A stretch of 64,000 nucleotides of DNA from Dreissena polymorpha (GCF_020536995.1 NC_068355.1:121716532-121780531); one strand, 5' to 3'. Positions 33,770 through 45,857 are shown, numbered from the stretch's first letter. Translations and numbers: made by a program. Notes: generated by a model from the letters alone, not told the origin.

Positions 33770-34840
33770 CTTGACATTTACCCAGGCGGCGGTCACGGAC
33801 ACGATAGCCATCTGGAGCAGTATGAAGCTCAACCAGAACATGTTGATCAGCACGAACGACAGGTGAATCTTCAGCGTTGTAACCATGGTGTAGAGCGTCA
33901 GACAGAACATGGGAATGTTCGCCAGGTACACCGCCGCCAAAAATGGGGCAAAAATGTGGTCGAGAATCTCTACCAAGGAGCACAGCTTTAGATGACGTAT
34001 GCGGAAATCTTCTAGGCGATCGTGGAAGTGGTCTGCGGCAATAGCGGTGACCAGCTCGTCGTTGAATTTCTTCAGGCGTCTGCCGACGGCGAAACAAAGT
34101 GTCACGAACATGGACACCGGAAACATGGAGGCGGACGAGTTCAAAATCGCCAGAAAGCAGATGATGATTTTGCAATAGATCACGTTGCTGTTTTCGAGAG
34201 CGTTATTCCAGACCACCTCTAGATAGATACTCTCCAAAGCCGGTACGTAGATCAAAATAAGCGTGAACACGACATTCCCTATTATAAAGAGAAACGACAA
34301 TGTTATGTACTTCTTCATCATGAACAATGTGACATTACTGAGTTTCACAGAGCCGCAAATGGAATCCCAATCGCTGAAAAAACGCGGGAACCCTTTCTGT
34401 TGGTAACAGTTCCACATAAACAATGTCACCTTGAAGGCACACTCGGTGCTCCAGATAGTGAACAACACCCTCTGCACCATGACGGTGTCAAATGGGTCGC
34501 CAACTCTGTACAATGCAAACGACCTGACGACGTTGCTCGCGTTCAAAAAGAACACGAAGAGACAGAACATTACAATAGGTTCTATGTGAGCATGACCATT
34601 GGCATTCACTGTGCGTCGGAAGTAGAGGCCAAACATGCGCAAACATATAAGCAACGGACGCAGCTGGCGATAGATCTCCGTCTTGGTGTAGTCGCCTGCT
34701 CGTTCCTCCATACATGGCTCCATTTCGACGCTTGCTTCGAAACTACCTTGGTCGTTGGTAGTTTCCACAACGCCTGATTTATTATCCGAATGACTATTTT
34801 TTATGTCGCACATTTCATGATTTCTATTTATGAACGACAT
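33770..34840 (-). CDS. Gustatory-receptor-like 7TM protein, exon 1 (residues 1-357)
   Basis: This is the first and largest exon of a four-exon gene encoding 457 residues. The start ATG at 34840 has A at -3 and is the first in frame. After a polar N-terminus come RPLLICLRMFGLYF (61-74) and hydrophobic segments near residues 88-108, 124-143, 179-200, 222-251, 297-320 and 329-352. TM7 lies in exon 4. RHLKLCSLVEILDHIFAPFL (282-301) fits the family's region between TM4 and TM5. These ligand-gated chemoreceptor channels are known from insects, and related gustatory-receptor-like proteins occur in molluscs and other animals. An N-terminus inside the cytoplasm is expected from the family. The frame stays open 14 codons into the intron; AAG/GTCAGT is taken as the donor because exon 2 continues in phase. 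Ligand and tissue are unknown. Confidence 0.9.
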
Positions 34841-35697
34841 TTTGATTGAGGTTTTAACTATACTGCTTTAGTGACTGTATTTAAATAAAATAAAACCGTT
34901 TTTTGGTAAATTTGATCAGCAGTGTTATTCTGTGCCAAGCAGTACATGTACTTATTTTATAAGGACAACAATATAAACACCATTATTTTTGAAAAGCTAT
35001 AATGAAGAGCCCGTTTAAGTAAAATGTTCAGCTGTCCATTTTGTTCCCCAATTTAAACAAATCGCTATACTTTTTGTCGTAAGTTAATTGTGGTGGTTTT
35101 TAGCAAAAAGTTAAGTAAAAATATTACATTACACCAGCATATTCACACACAAAAACACACGCGCGAATAACCGTCCACTGGTCCAAATTAATAACTGATT
35201 ATAAAACGAGTTTCATCTGAAAACAGCAACCGCCACAGAGGATACTTGACTGACTTTTTAGCATAGAGAATTATCCGATAGCGTCGGAACATCCGAATGC
35301 TTGAATTATATACTCGCTGTTACACTCAACTCTAATTCGATCCCAAGTTGTTAGCGAAGAATGCAAACTAATATTAATTCCCATAAGAGTTTTGTTATCA
35401 ATTTACTCCTATTCGCCGCTCTTAATGAATTCCTTTGAAAATAAACATAAAAGCACTGACTGATGGAGCGTGCACCCGTCATTAATGCCGCTTTTGTTTG
35501 CCGAGTACTTTAGCGCACGCGTGCACAAATTGTGTATAACCATATTTAACAGCAATCATATTCTGAGTATATTAAAAAAGTACCTAATTATTCATCAGTG
35601 CGAAAAATGATGTAATCATGTTTTATTCGTTTACCTCAGTCATGTATTTGAAAGTGTATGGTAATATATAGATGTCACGTGATCGTTAGATTACACA
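34841..35697. other. Upstream region of the receptor gene
   Basis: No other gene. On the minus strand a TATTTAAATAC word lies about 40 bp before the start codon and could be a TATA-like element, but it may equally lie in the 5' UTR. Nothing else was recognised. Confidence 0.35.
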
Positions 35698-36030
35698 TAA
35701 AAGGGGCCTTTTCACGTTTTGGTTAATTGGCAAAATAAAAAAAAAAATTCAGATTCGCAAATTTTCGTTGTAGTTATGATATTTGTGAAGAAAAAGTAAT
35801 ACTGAACATTGACCATGCTTTAAAATATCCATTATATAAATATTTTGACGATTTAAATACCTGAAAATTATAAAGCGTGGCAACGCGAAACGATTGAATA
35901 ATTTGGAGAGCTCTGTTGTTGTTATATTTTGTGATAATACGAGGATTGCTTGTGAAAAGTATTTAAAAAAAATCACTAATTGTATGAGCACGGATGGCCG
36001 AGTGGTCTAGGCGATAGACTTTTACTCCAG

Positions 36031-39000
36031 TAGTGCGTTCAGTTACAGCGAACGTTCGCCAATGATCGTTCGTTTCCGATTCGGTCTTATTGAACGATAA
36101 GTTCGGCGCGAACGTTTCAAGATGGCGGCTCCCAGAAAATTGATTGCGATTTTGATGGCGTAATAACACAAAAAGTACTTAACCAACAGATATTTCAAAA
36201 ATAATAAAACCTATAATAATTTGATTATAATTATAAGTGGTGTTGATGCGATAGTGTTATTTTTTATTAGCGATCGAAATTTAGTGCAAGAGTTGCATTG
36301 AATCAGTTATCAAACAAAGCCCTAAAATAGCGCAATACATTACAATCTTCAAATGTAGTTGTAATTTTCTTTTACTTTGAATGAATTTTCATTTCGTTTA
36401 CATTTAATGAAAATATTAATAAATTTTAGCATTCAAATGGAAAAAAACACCTGCATATTTTGCGAATTGAACTGTCTTTGAATGTACATGTATATTGAAA
36501 ACTCTTTTGTAGTGATAATGAGCGATACAAATCTGGCATTTTATTATACCATAAATCTATATATATTTATTTTACCCAAGTATTTTATATCCATAGTATG
36601 ATCAAACGCGATTGCTTGTTTTCACGATGATGTTTCGAACACTGCAGTAACACTCCCGCTGAACTACGTTACAATGAGAGGTGCGTCTGTACGACAACGC
36701 AATACGGCGTCGTAACTACAACGGTTACAGCGTCTTGACAGTTATAGACATACACACGCGTTTAGACAGGTAATTTCTTCGTTTAAACTTACACTTAAAA
36801 CGGGATATGGCATTTATTTTCATTAATTAATGTTTCTTTACTCGCTACCTAAGCTATCGAGACATTTTCTAGCGTGAAATCATGATAAAAGAAAGAAGTT
36901 TAAGCTCAAAACATAGCAAATCTAATAAATTCGTTGTTTCTGGCTGGCAGTTTCTGTCACGATGATTATTTTCAATGATCTGTATCAAGTTCACTCTTTT
37001 ACAAGCATGTGATGCCCATGTGTATACTATTATTGGTGATTTCTATCCGATTTTGCAAAAAAGTTGTAGCATGTCAACTACGTGTCCATGTTACGGTATC
37101 TTCTCTTACGACTAAGACATGTTACGTTGTCTTCATTACAGCGTTACAGCGCCTGCAGGAAGTCAAATTTAAAACCATGGTGATTTCGTTCCACGATAGT
37201 ACCATTTTGGACGTGAGTATGGAGGTCGTCGTTGATTGCAACAACAACGGTTACTAATTACCTCAATTACTGTAAAGAATTTAACAGGAATTTAGAAAAT
37301 ATTTTACACATCGAAAGTGGGGAATTCAATAACAAATTAAGGTCATTTAAAAGCAAGACTTCATTTGGGTAATATTTATTTGTATTTCTTTATGGCGCTT
37401 TTTTAATCAATCAGTAATACAATTTTTTAAGATTTGGTACATTTATTTTTAGATAAAATAATAGTAAAAATATACAATTAAAGACTGAACTAATCTTAGA
37501 ATCGCAAATTCATTAATATTTTTTTATGTTTTTTTTTAATAAACCAGTACTACACTATTTTACAAGACTTTGAACATTTGTTTAAGGCATTGATCTAAAT
37601 TGAAGATCTTCTATTAATTCAGACTTTAAATCAACATTTATTATTACTATTTTTTTTAAATAAATGAACAAATCGTTAAAAAAATAAGTACTGATTTGTT
37701 TAAATCGTAAATTTACTTTCAATAAAGTTACATTTTAAATTCAATCTACATTTTTTGGTTTGGTACCTAAAGCTATTATTTTTAAAAAGTTCAGTGGTAG
37801 CTCATTCATGCCCCTAAATTATTTACTGTAGGCATTGCATTAATTAATCAATTAAAAATTAATCGCCAGTCTGCAAATATATGCCCCTAATGTAAGACAA
37901 TAATGAGTGGCATTAACACCTTATTGTAGGTATACCGCTCTAAAGATCCATTTTACCGAACCCTCCACAACATTTACTATATAAATACAATTTACCGAAC
38001 TTGTTATACCGAAACCTCTAGTAAACGTCGATACTATACCATCACCTTAAACATGTTGTAGTAAATGCACTGTAACACTCTCTGTAAGACGCCGTAACAT
38101 TTTAATTCATCAAAATTGATCTAGTTACACTTACATGCAGTTAATTTTGAGACAGATCTTGATAAGAATGATTCAATTTTCGTTCTTGCTTACGTCTGTT
38201 TGCATTTTCATCTGTTTAATGTCAGACTTTGAATTATATTCCAATGGTTTTATGAGTTGTCTGTACAGGTCTGTAAAACTTCCATTTTATCGATCACATA
38301 GGAATAAATTACATGGCAAGCTGTGAAAGAGGAACACAATAACATTGGCTTACACATCCAAATACTATTCAAAATTACCGTTTATATCATTTGTTTTAAC
38401 AATGTCCCGTATCGTCAACAAACTGTGGAAAGACGCCGTAACCGTTGTAGTTATGACGCCGTATCGCGTTGTCGTGCAGACGCATCTCTCATTGTAACGT
38501 AGTTCAGCGGGAGTGAGTAACGCACGATCTTTACACGTTATTATATCGGAGTTTACATTTGCAGGTACCCGTTTAATACGATAATTGTGTAGCAGTAAAA
38601 TTGTACAATATTTTAAATGTATTGTCATTATAAAACACTTAAGTGTTATGTTTAAACTGGCTAATATATATACTTAATAGTTCGTGTTAATCCATTCCGG
38701 ACAAATGTACGCCTATTTTTTAAATATGTTCAAATATCTTATTAAAGCAACTGTTAAGTTTTTGGCTTAATATGCCAAGAGATGACACGGAGGTATCATA
38801 AATTGTGCTTAATGACCAGACACATGTGGTTAATGACCCCATACTGAGTCATACAAATATAGGTCCCTGGGTTTATGACACCCTGTTTTCTTAGTAATTG
38901 TCTGGACAGTATCCGATCATATCGAGATAATCGGTTTGTGATGAACAAAGGGGCAATTAAAGAATGGGTGGTTAAAAATGCTGAAATAAGGAGTGTCAAA

Positions 39001-39612
39001 ATTGGTGTAAACAATTAAATAAAAACATTTACATGTATCAAGAGGATTTAGTTAATCTGAAACAAGGTAAGTTTTTACGGACATATAGGTTCAAATAGTT
39101 TCTTTATATTGATTACATAAAATCAATCAATTTGTTGTTTGTTTTAGTCCTTATTTGTGTTCATTCATTGGATTCTATTTAATCTGAAAGAATTTCAATT
39201 TCTGAGTATTTTGTTGTTCTTAAAAAGGGTCCCGAATATGATTGAAACCTAATCACGATGCGGATCATCAAACGCAAACAATAGCAGAATGGCCGCAGTG
39301 TTGACAGCCAAACTTTGAGGATGCGCAAACGTGGCGTCATTATCGGAATCCCCAAAACCTCCTATACACTTTGTTTATTGTTCAATTCATTTTATGTACT
39401 ACAAAGGAAGGAAAAAAAATCGAAGTTACACTGAACAAATACAACATATTTATTTGTCCGCCATCTTGGTTTCGCTAGCGAACTATAGCGAACTACCTCC
39501 CGAGAGGGTTCGCTTCGGTTCGCGAACGTTCGCGGCGAACCGAGCGTTCAATAGCGAACGTTCGCGACCGTTCGCGAACTATAGCGAACGTTCGCTGTAA
39601 CTGAACGCACTA
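36031..39612. mobile_element. 3.6-kb TIR element with GTTCGCGAAC subterminal repeats
   Basis: The ends are TAGTGCGTTCAGTTACAGCG and CGCTGTAACTGAACGCACTA. Next to them lie clusters of GCGAACGTTCGC-type palindromes, many more on the right side (39480-39600) than on the left. GATGGCGGCTCCC and CGCCATCTTGG sit further in. No transposase frame is present. CAG on both sides is a possible 3-bp target duplication. The superfamily is uncertain. A second element (36651-38515) lies inside. Confidence 0.8.
36651..38515. mobile_element. 1.87-kb TIR element with AGTAA target duplication
   Basis: The inverted ends start CACTCCCGCTGAACTACG and extend about 95 bp with few mismatches (36651-36745 and 38421-38515). 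They include ACGACAACGC.ATACGGCGT and ACTACAACGGTTAC. AGTAA stands directly outside both ends (36646-36650 and 38516-38520). The interior is AT-rich without a transposase. Fragments of the TIR words recur inside (GACGCCGTAACA near 38085). Superfamily not assigned. Confidence 0.85.
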
Positions 39613-39781
39613 CAGGGATCTGTGGTTCGAGTCCGGTTGGTGTTTACTTTTTTTATATTTCTTTACTTTTATTCTTGTTTTTTTACAGGAGCTTTTTAGA
39701 TCCAATGTTTACATTTATTAATATAACGCATTTAATGACAAACTTCAATACATGCCAAAATCTGTGAAACGGCCCCTTTAA

Positions 39782-41554
39782 TGGCATTTTGTTGCATGGC
39801 AAAAAGGCAAGTCCGTTCATTTCCTTTAATGTCAATTTATCCATATACAACGTGGGATGAAATACTTAACAACAACGCCATATGGGAATTCCTACATATA
39901 TTTTTTTTCCAAATATATTATTGTATACAGTCTGATAACTACATGATTGGATCTTTCTTGATCCGTTCTTCTCTTAATCTAAGCGAAGAGAGTCTTATTT
40001 CCGACAAATCAGTACATTTTAAACTGTAAGGTTAATTTGCATAAACGTAAATTAGATTGATTGGTCATTGGTGTCCGTGCTGGTGTTTGATTGGTCATTG
40101 GTGTCCGTCTCTGAACGTGCTAATTGCTGATTGGCTTTATCGCTAAATGTACTTTTCAAATGATGCAGGAAATGTGTAGACAACATTATTATGTAGACAC
40201 CGATGCTATAGATGGCTAACCCAGAATATAATACTCGAGGCAACCAAATTGCACTTACAGTAACCACGTTTTGCCACTTCGACGGACGTTACAGATTGTC
40301 GGACTTGATTATAATTTACTAATGCAATTGTTCTTACCGCTATCAAATATTGCATACGTTTTGACATTGTCTGACCTTTCAATTTACTGATCTAAAACAA
40401 TTTAACAATGCATGACAAGGTATGCCTGTTCTTGCAAAATATTTTTAAGCACATTTCAATTATTTTATTGTAAATTAATATTCTTTATAAATAGACATAT
40501 ATGCAAAATTTCCAAAATCCACGACGTATGCTATTATTAATAATTTTCAATGAAAGATTTATTAATAATTTCAAATTTATATATTTAGATTTATTTTTAG
40601 TTGTAATATTCATCAATAATATTCATAACATTACATAGAGTTTGGAATGCAACGACGTTATACTTTTTTTGAGAACATTTGAATTGAGTGCTTATGGAAT
40701 TACTCCCATAAACACTCACAAGAAGCTAGTAAGTTTGGTAAATATAGGAGAAACAACACTTTTTGTGTTTTGCGTGCAGCTCCTGGTATATTGTATCTCG
40801 GCTTAACGTTTCATTCATAAAACGAGTTAGTAGATTATGGTAAAGCGTGGGTTTAATAAATAAATAAAATAATTGATTAAAAATAAATAAATAACAAAGA
40901 ACTAAAAAAGAGTACCAAACTCCGTATTATACCTTTTGGTCGCAACAGTTGGGTCGTGTAGCAATAACGCATTCAAAAATACGTCACATCTCCAAACCAT
41001 TCGAGCGCGAACGTCACCGTATTTAAATTCATTTTTACAATACACTGTATCTGAACGGAATAATCATTCCGATGACGAAAACATGCTAAATCGAACCGTT
41101 TTTCATAAGGCTGAATAACATAGAGCGAACGATTCCAAATACTCTTTTTTATACGACGAAAGACGCACTAAAATGGTTCTCACGCGCGAAAGAACAAATG
41201 GTAAAGCCTTAAAGGATTTTTTCCGGCGCAATATTATTAAATCATTGTTATGTCTATGCCCACTTCATTCACATTTCGTTCTTAAATGCACTCAATATTT
41301 GCATATTTGCGGCGAACTTATAAACACCATTCCGTCCCCTAAGTTGAACATATTATATTATTCTAATATACATGGTTTCATTATGTCCATAACATTTGAC
41401 TCAACGTTATCATTGTTTGGAAGACAAGGAAGACATTGATTGAATTGCTCATGTTGATAGCACTAAAACTTGAATCATCATACAATCCAAAGAAAAACAT
41501 TCAAGTGTCAGCAATTAAACAAAACTTTGTCCAGACCTTCGTCTCAGATTGTTA
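39782..41554. other. Non-coding stretch with NF-Y-like words
   Basis: TGATTGGTCATTGGTGTCCG occurs twice (about 40057-40108) and a third GATTGGC follows. These are CCAAT-box words on the minus strand, ahead of nothing recognisable. The minus-strand frame at 40052-40267 has one hydrophobic segment but no known relative. Nothing else was recognised. Confidence 0.35.
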
Positions 41555-44370
41555 AATTGTGTGGGTCCCGTCCTCCTACTCAGTACCGACCTCTTGTGTA
41601 TTGATTGGATTGTCAAAATTGTCATTTTGAAAATGGCAACATACAACAGTGAATGGGAGTCCAAAGCGTCTGCAGCTGAATCGAGAAGATGTACATTCTT
41701 GAGAACCGTTATATACATGATGTTCAAAAGTTATTCTAGATTGGATTTAGATGGTCGTTGTCCTGTTTCCACTTGGGTTCATATTATTTGCCACCCCGTC
41801 GATACGATGATTTGATATCACACGCATTGGCTACAGAATATCACAGGAGATGATATTAATGAAGTCAGGATGGCGAAGTATTTTTCGCCGTTTTATACTC
41901 TTTGTTACTTTAATTATTGTTTTTAAATGCCGTTCAATTTACAGGCCATATCAGAAAAATGTGTTTAAGGTTTATTTTGTAACAATATATGATTCATAGT
42001 TTGACTTGAAGTTTACTTGCTACAACTTTTCTAAGCGTAATCACTAAATTACAGACCCAGCTAAGAAAATTCGTAGCGAGTTCAGTCGAGATATAAAGCG
42101 AGTATTAATACGAATAAAAAGCTAATCACTTTTTTACTGATATGGTTGGAAAGTGAGCGGCATTGAAAAATTAAGCAAAAGTAAGAAAGGGTATAAAAAA
42201 GCAAAAAACCTGTTTCGGCATGGACGTCGCCATCTTAATTGTCTCGTGATTATCCTCTCTGAATATTCTTTAATGTATTGTTTTCAGAAGAGCGCGGAGA
42301 AGCGAATGCTGTTTCGGCAGAAGCCACTTTCTTTGTGAAAATGTTATGGCGCAGTGATTCTAAGGAATCCTTTAGTAGGTCACTTAAAAGATCAAACATC
42401 AAGCATCTACCAAGGTCTTCAAATTATGTAATATCTCTTTTGACTTGTTTGAAAGGAAGAATGACATAGAACATGATTCCATGAAAGGAACAGGCTTTAC
42501 ATATTTCAGAACTACTTTTTTTTCCGATGCCGAAATTCCTTGAAGTTTATTACAAGCTTTAGAAAGCATAAACAAATAAACAATCACTGCACACATCGTC
42601 TTCTGAAAGTTATTTCTTTGTGTTATTTTGACTGTTTGTTCACATAAGATCGAAAGTAGATGGTCTTATTGTCCTCTTCGGAGAAATGCATGAGCAAGAT
42701 GAGCAAATCTGAGCACAACCATCGTTGAGGTGCTATGCAGAAATATTCTTCTACATTTACAAAATCAACGTCTGCATCCCCTGGTGTCGTGACGATATGA
42801 CAAGACATCCTATTTAGTGAGAGCTGTGTTGTTTAGAGCCATCATGCCTGTATTGTTTTGTCACGAGACAAACAGTTCTCATATTGGTTTGAGCATTCTG
42901 TTTCTTATATGAAACTCACGAACACTTTCACGATTTTTCCTCGTCCTGAGTGTGTGATCTTTGATGTGTGCGATCTTAGACAGAAGGACCGTCTTCGTAG
43001 CCTCCCAACACCAATGTCGCTTGTTCGCCGTAAAGCCTGCATAAGTTTCGTCTAGTACGTTAAACAAGTCGCCCGTTTCCATTGTAAACTATGGAACAAA
43101 GAGCTACCATAAAGCATGTTACAGTCTGTTTCAGGAGTACAGTTCAATCACATCCTCACCTGTTGCATATGCAGCATGATCCCTTATTACATGAGCAATC
43201 TGAGGATTGTGTGCTTTTACGAGGTATATCGAAGAAAGAGGGCTGTAGGATGGGGGCTCAGTTTTTAAGACGATAAGTCTTCTAGGCAAAGATCTCCAAC
43301 ACATACAAGGATCTCCCACACGACCCGGGAACCAAAGATATCCCACACAACCAAGCAACCAAAGATCTCCCGCACAACTAGGGAACCAAAGATCTCCCAC
43401 ACAACCCGGAAACCAAAGTTCTCCCACACAACCAGGAAACACGGTAGCAGATGGGCAATATCAATGGCACTCTCAGAATCCATCTTCACAGCGGAGCCAT
43501 TCCTAAGAGTGTTTACTCTGTCTTTCTGTTTGAAGTTTTAACTTTTAAGTAAAGTCCGACTTACCTTTGAAATACCTTATGATATTGTTTCCAACAACAT
43601 ACAATGCATGAACATTCACATCCAAACCAACCACTTTCTGATTGATAATGTTTCTGTAGGATCAGCTGTGTAGTGTCACCATGTTGTGGTCTTTATCTGC
43701 ATTTAATCTGGATCCAATGCATCTTTTTTGATGCGCGCCTCGGTCGCGTCTCTGTGGTGTGGACTTGTATTTTAAGGTCAGCACTGGTCAGCCACTAAAA
43801 AGCTTAGCATTTCTTCGGTCATTCCACTGCCGAACGTGACACTACCTCTTTAGATACCTCATCAATGAACAAGACCAGTGCTAAGCCAAGCTCAGTACTG
43901 ATTTAGCATACGAACAAGTGAAAACCATCAACGAGCTTTCGATAAATGACTGGGTTCGTTTCATTTAGGTTGCTTTTTTGCTGCATGTAGCAATACGCAT
44001 TTCGCAGGTAATCGAAATGCCCAGCTGTTGCAATTCGGATAAATAATCGGATATTTCTTTCAAAAGCATCAGCCAACACCCAGTACGATCCGACTAAATC
44101 AACATTATTGCGATGCCACAAATAAGCTGATAATTTAATCCTACTTGGCTTATATTAAAGGCAAGTTCTTGTTTCTTTGTTTCCGTCTCGAGTTTGATCA
44201 AAATATCTGAACATGTAGCGTTTGGAACGGATTCCATCCATGGAGGAACCCATGCCTCGCTCCCAATCAAGCTAATAAGTGTATGAAAATAGTGCTTAAA
44301 CAATATGTGCGGTCTGGAAAAGTGGTTTTGTTCGAGTGAAACGATGAGTTCTAGAGGGTTCATTTGAAAT
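41555..44370 (-). pseudogene. Decayed gene of an uncharacterised PIN/FEN1-like family
   Basis: Colinear fragments of one protein family appear on the minus strand. They are AGHFDYLRNAYCYMQQ and YRKLVDGFH (44121-43903); GMTEEML, then TSPHHRDATEARIKKDALD (about 43830-43710); and KMDSESAIDIAHLLP (43490-43445). Further along come YGEQATLVLGGYEDGPSV (about 43035-42980), GDADVDF...CSDLLILLMHF (about 42790-42670), and DSLESLRHNIFTKKVAS (about 42370-42320). The C-terminal Cys-rich tail follows, CRRFGLPFTVVCCHFQND (41660-41590). I recall intact relatives as multi-copy invertebrate proteins with GDADVLI and GDDTDLLVLL motifs, resembling the acidic sites of PIN/FEN1-type nucleases. Here there are several stops and frame changes, and a 27-bp minisatellite is inserted. 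Function of the family is unknown to me. Confidence 0.7.
43285..43445. repeat. 27-bp minisatellite inside the PIN-like pseudogene
   Basis: Five to six copies of AACCAAAGATCTCCCACACA followed by ACCCGGG. It lies directly after the KMDSESAIDIAHLLP segment and interrupts the pseudogene. Confidence 0.85.
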
Positions 44371-44830
44371 GCATTCGCGATGGGGCTAATGAGACTATTT
44401 AATCAACATAAATCAGGTTAAATATCAAGAACCATATTTAGTCTTATTACATTGAAACGTTTGTCGCATTGTAGTGCTTTATCTTACAATCGACCACTTT
44501 CTTGTTTAATGACCTATATGTGTTTCCTGTCCAATAAAAGTAGATGGTGGACATAACAATAACTTTCTGTCGTTACTTTTGTGTCTGCGGCCATTTGGAC
44601 GCCATATTGGATTTCTGTGTTGCGAAATAGAATAACATAATTGTTGATTATTTAAATGTGGGTTTATTTTTGCTCATGAAATATAAGAATAGACATAACA
44701 TTCATCAAATTTAACGGTATAATAAGGGTATTATTACATATTTAGCATAATTTAAAGAATTTTGCGACCGTCTTTGACGCTATCTTGAACACTACTAATT
44801 TTTGGTGGTTGTGGATAGGGTATTTTTCGA
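44371..44830. other. Non-coding stretch
   Basis: Nothing recognised. Confidence 0.4.
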
Positions 44831-44834
44831 TTAA

Positions 44835-45330
44835 AGGGGCCTTTTCACAAATTGTTGCATGCATTGAAGTTTGTCATGAAATTCTTTATATTGATAGATG
44901 TAAATATTGGATCTCAAAAGCTCCAGTAAAAAAAAACAACAGAATACAATTTAAAAAAAGTAACCCTCAACTGGGCTCGAACCACTGGACCCTGGAGTCA
45001 TGGCGAAAAAATCTACCCCTTAGAACACTTGGCCATCCGTGCTCATACAACGCGGGATGTATTTTATACTTTATAAAAGCAATCCTCGTAGGTTCACAAA
45101 ATACACCGACAACAAAAAAACTTTCTAAATTATTCAATTGTTTCGCGCTGCAACGCTTTATAATTTTCAGGTTTTTAAATCGTCAAAAGATGCATATAAT
45201 GGATATTTTAGAGCATGGTAAATCTTCAGTATTACTGTTTCCTCACAAATATCATAACATCAACCAAAATTTGCGATTCTGAAACAACTTTTTGTAATTT
45301 TGTCAATTTACCAAAACGTGAAACGGCCCC
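44835..45330 (-). mobile_element. tRNA-bearing TTAA/TIR element (copy R5, inverted)
   Basis: It is flanked by TTAA at 44831-44834 and 45331-45334. Ends are AGGGGCCTTTTCACA and ACGTGAAACGGCCCC. On the minus strand the tRNA-Leu-like module has box A TGGCCAAGTGTTCTAAG and box B GGTTCGAGCCC. All interior landmarks of the family are present. The open frame at 44785-45282 is a chance reading of this element. Confidence 0.88.
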
Positions 45331-45646
45331 TTAATGACCTGATTATAATAGGAAACAACACTCGTGACTACTTAACACAATCTTTAATTGCTGACGCAGT
45401 TCACAATATAAATATATGCATTATAAATAGTACGCGAGCTGATGCTTAAAATCGCCTCTAACCCCTATCTCTTCTACTGCACTTTTTAACAAGTATTTTA
45501 AAAAATTCATTTATGTACTTCTCAAAACTCTCACTCTCCTAAACCTTTCAAAAGTCAACCTTTTACTTGTACTTGTTCGTGACAAATGAAACTCTATATT
45601 TTAAGTTTCTTATTGGTCATACTGTAATCATGGTTTAACCATTTAA

Positions 45647-45853
45647 CCCTTTGCATGCTGGGAAATTTGTCGTCTGCTAAAATGTCGTCTGCAGAATTTC
45701 TAAAATTAGCATTTTCTTCGATTTTTTTTTCAAAGAATACTATCAGAATAGCAAACAGTTTGGATCCTGATGAGACGCCACGTTCTGTGGCGTCTCATCT
45801 GGATCCAAACTGTTTGCAAAGGCCTTTAAAATTCAGCTCCAGCGCTTTAAGGG
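45647..45853. mobile_element. TTAA-flanked MITE, CCCTTTGCATGCTGG family
   Basis: The ends are CCCTTTGCATGCTGGG and CGCTTTAAGGG, flanked by TTAA at 45643-45646 and 45854-45857. The central hairpin GCAAACAGTTTGGATCC ... GATGAGACGCCACG and its complement has the same plan as that of the CCCATTTATGCCTAG family, although the outer sequences differ. Confidence 0.85.
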
Positions 45854-45857
45854 TTAA

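Larger units (their letters stand above)
35702..39777 (+). mobile_element. tRNA-bearing TTAA/TIR element, split by a 3.6-kb insertion (copy R4)
   Basis: The left part (35702-36030) has AGGGGCCTTTTCACG and a tRNA-Leu-like box A (TGGCCGAGTGGTCTAGG). The right part (39613-39777) has box B (GGTTCGAGTCC) and GTGAAACGGCCCCT, with TTAA at 39778-39781. Without the insertion the copy would be about 494 bp, the family length. The insertion lies inside the tRNA-like module. Confidence 0.85.

Noticed and set aside
33633-34777. Other frames of 66-180 codons over the receptor exon
   Set aside because: They are shadows of the 357-codon exon in other frames or on the other strand.
36031-39612. CACTA (EnSpm) element
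   Set aside because: The element begins TAGTG and ends CACTA, the reverse of the CACTA superfamily's termini.
44785-45282. 165-codon plus-strand frame
   Set aside because: It reads through the inverted tRNA-bearing TIR element and matches no protein.
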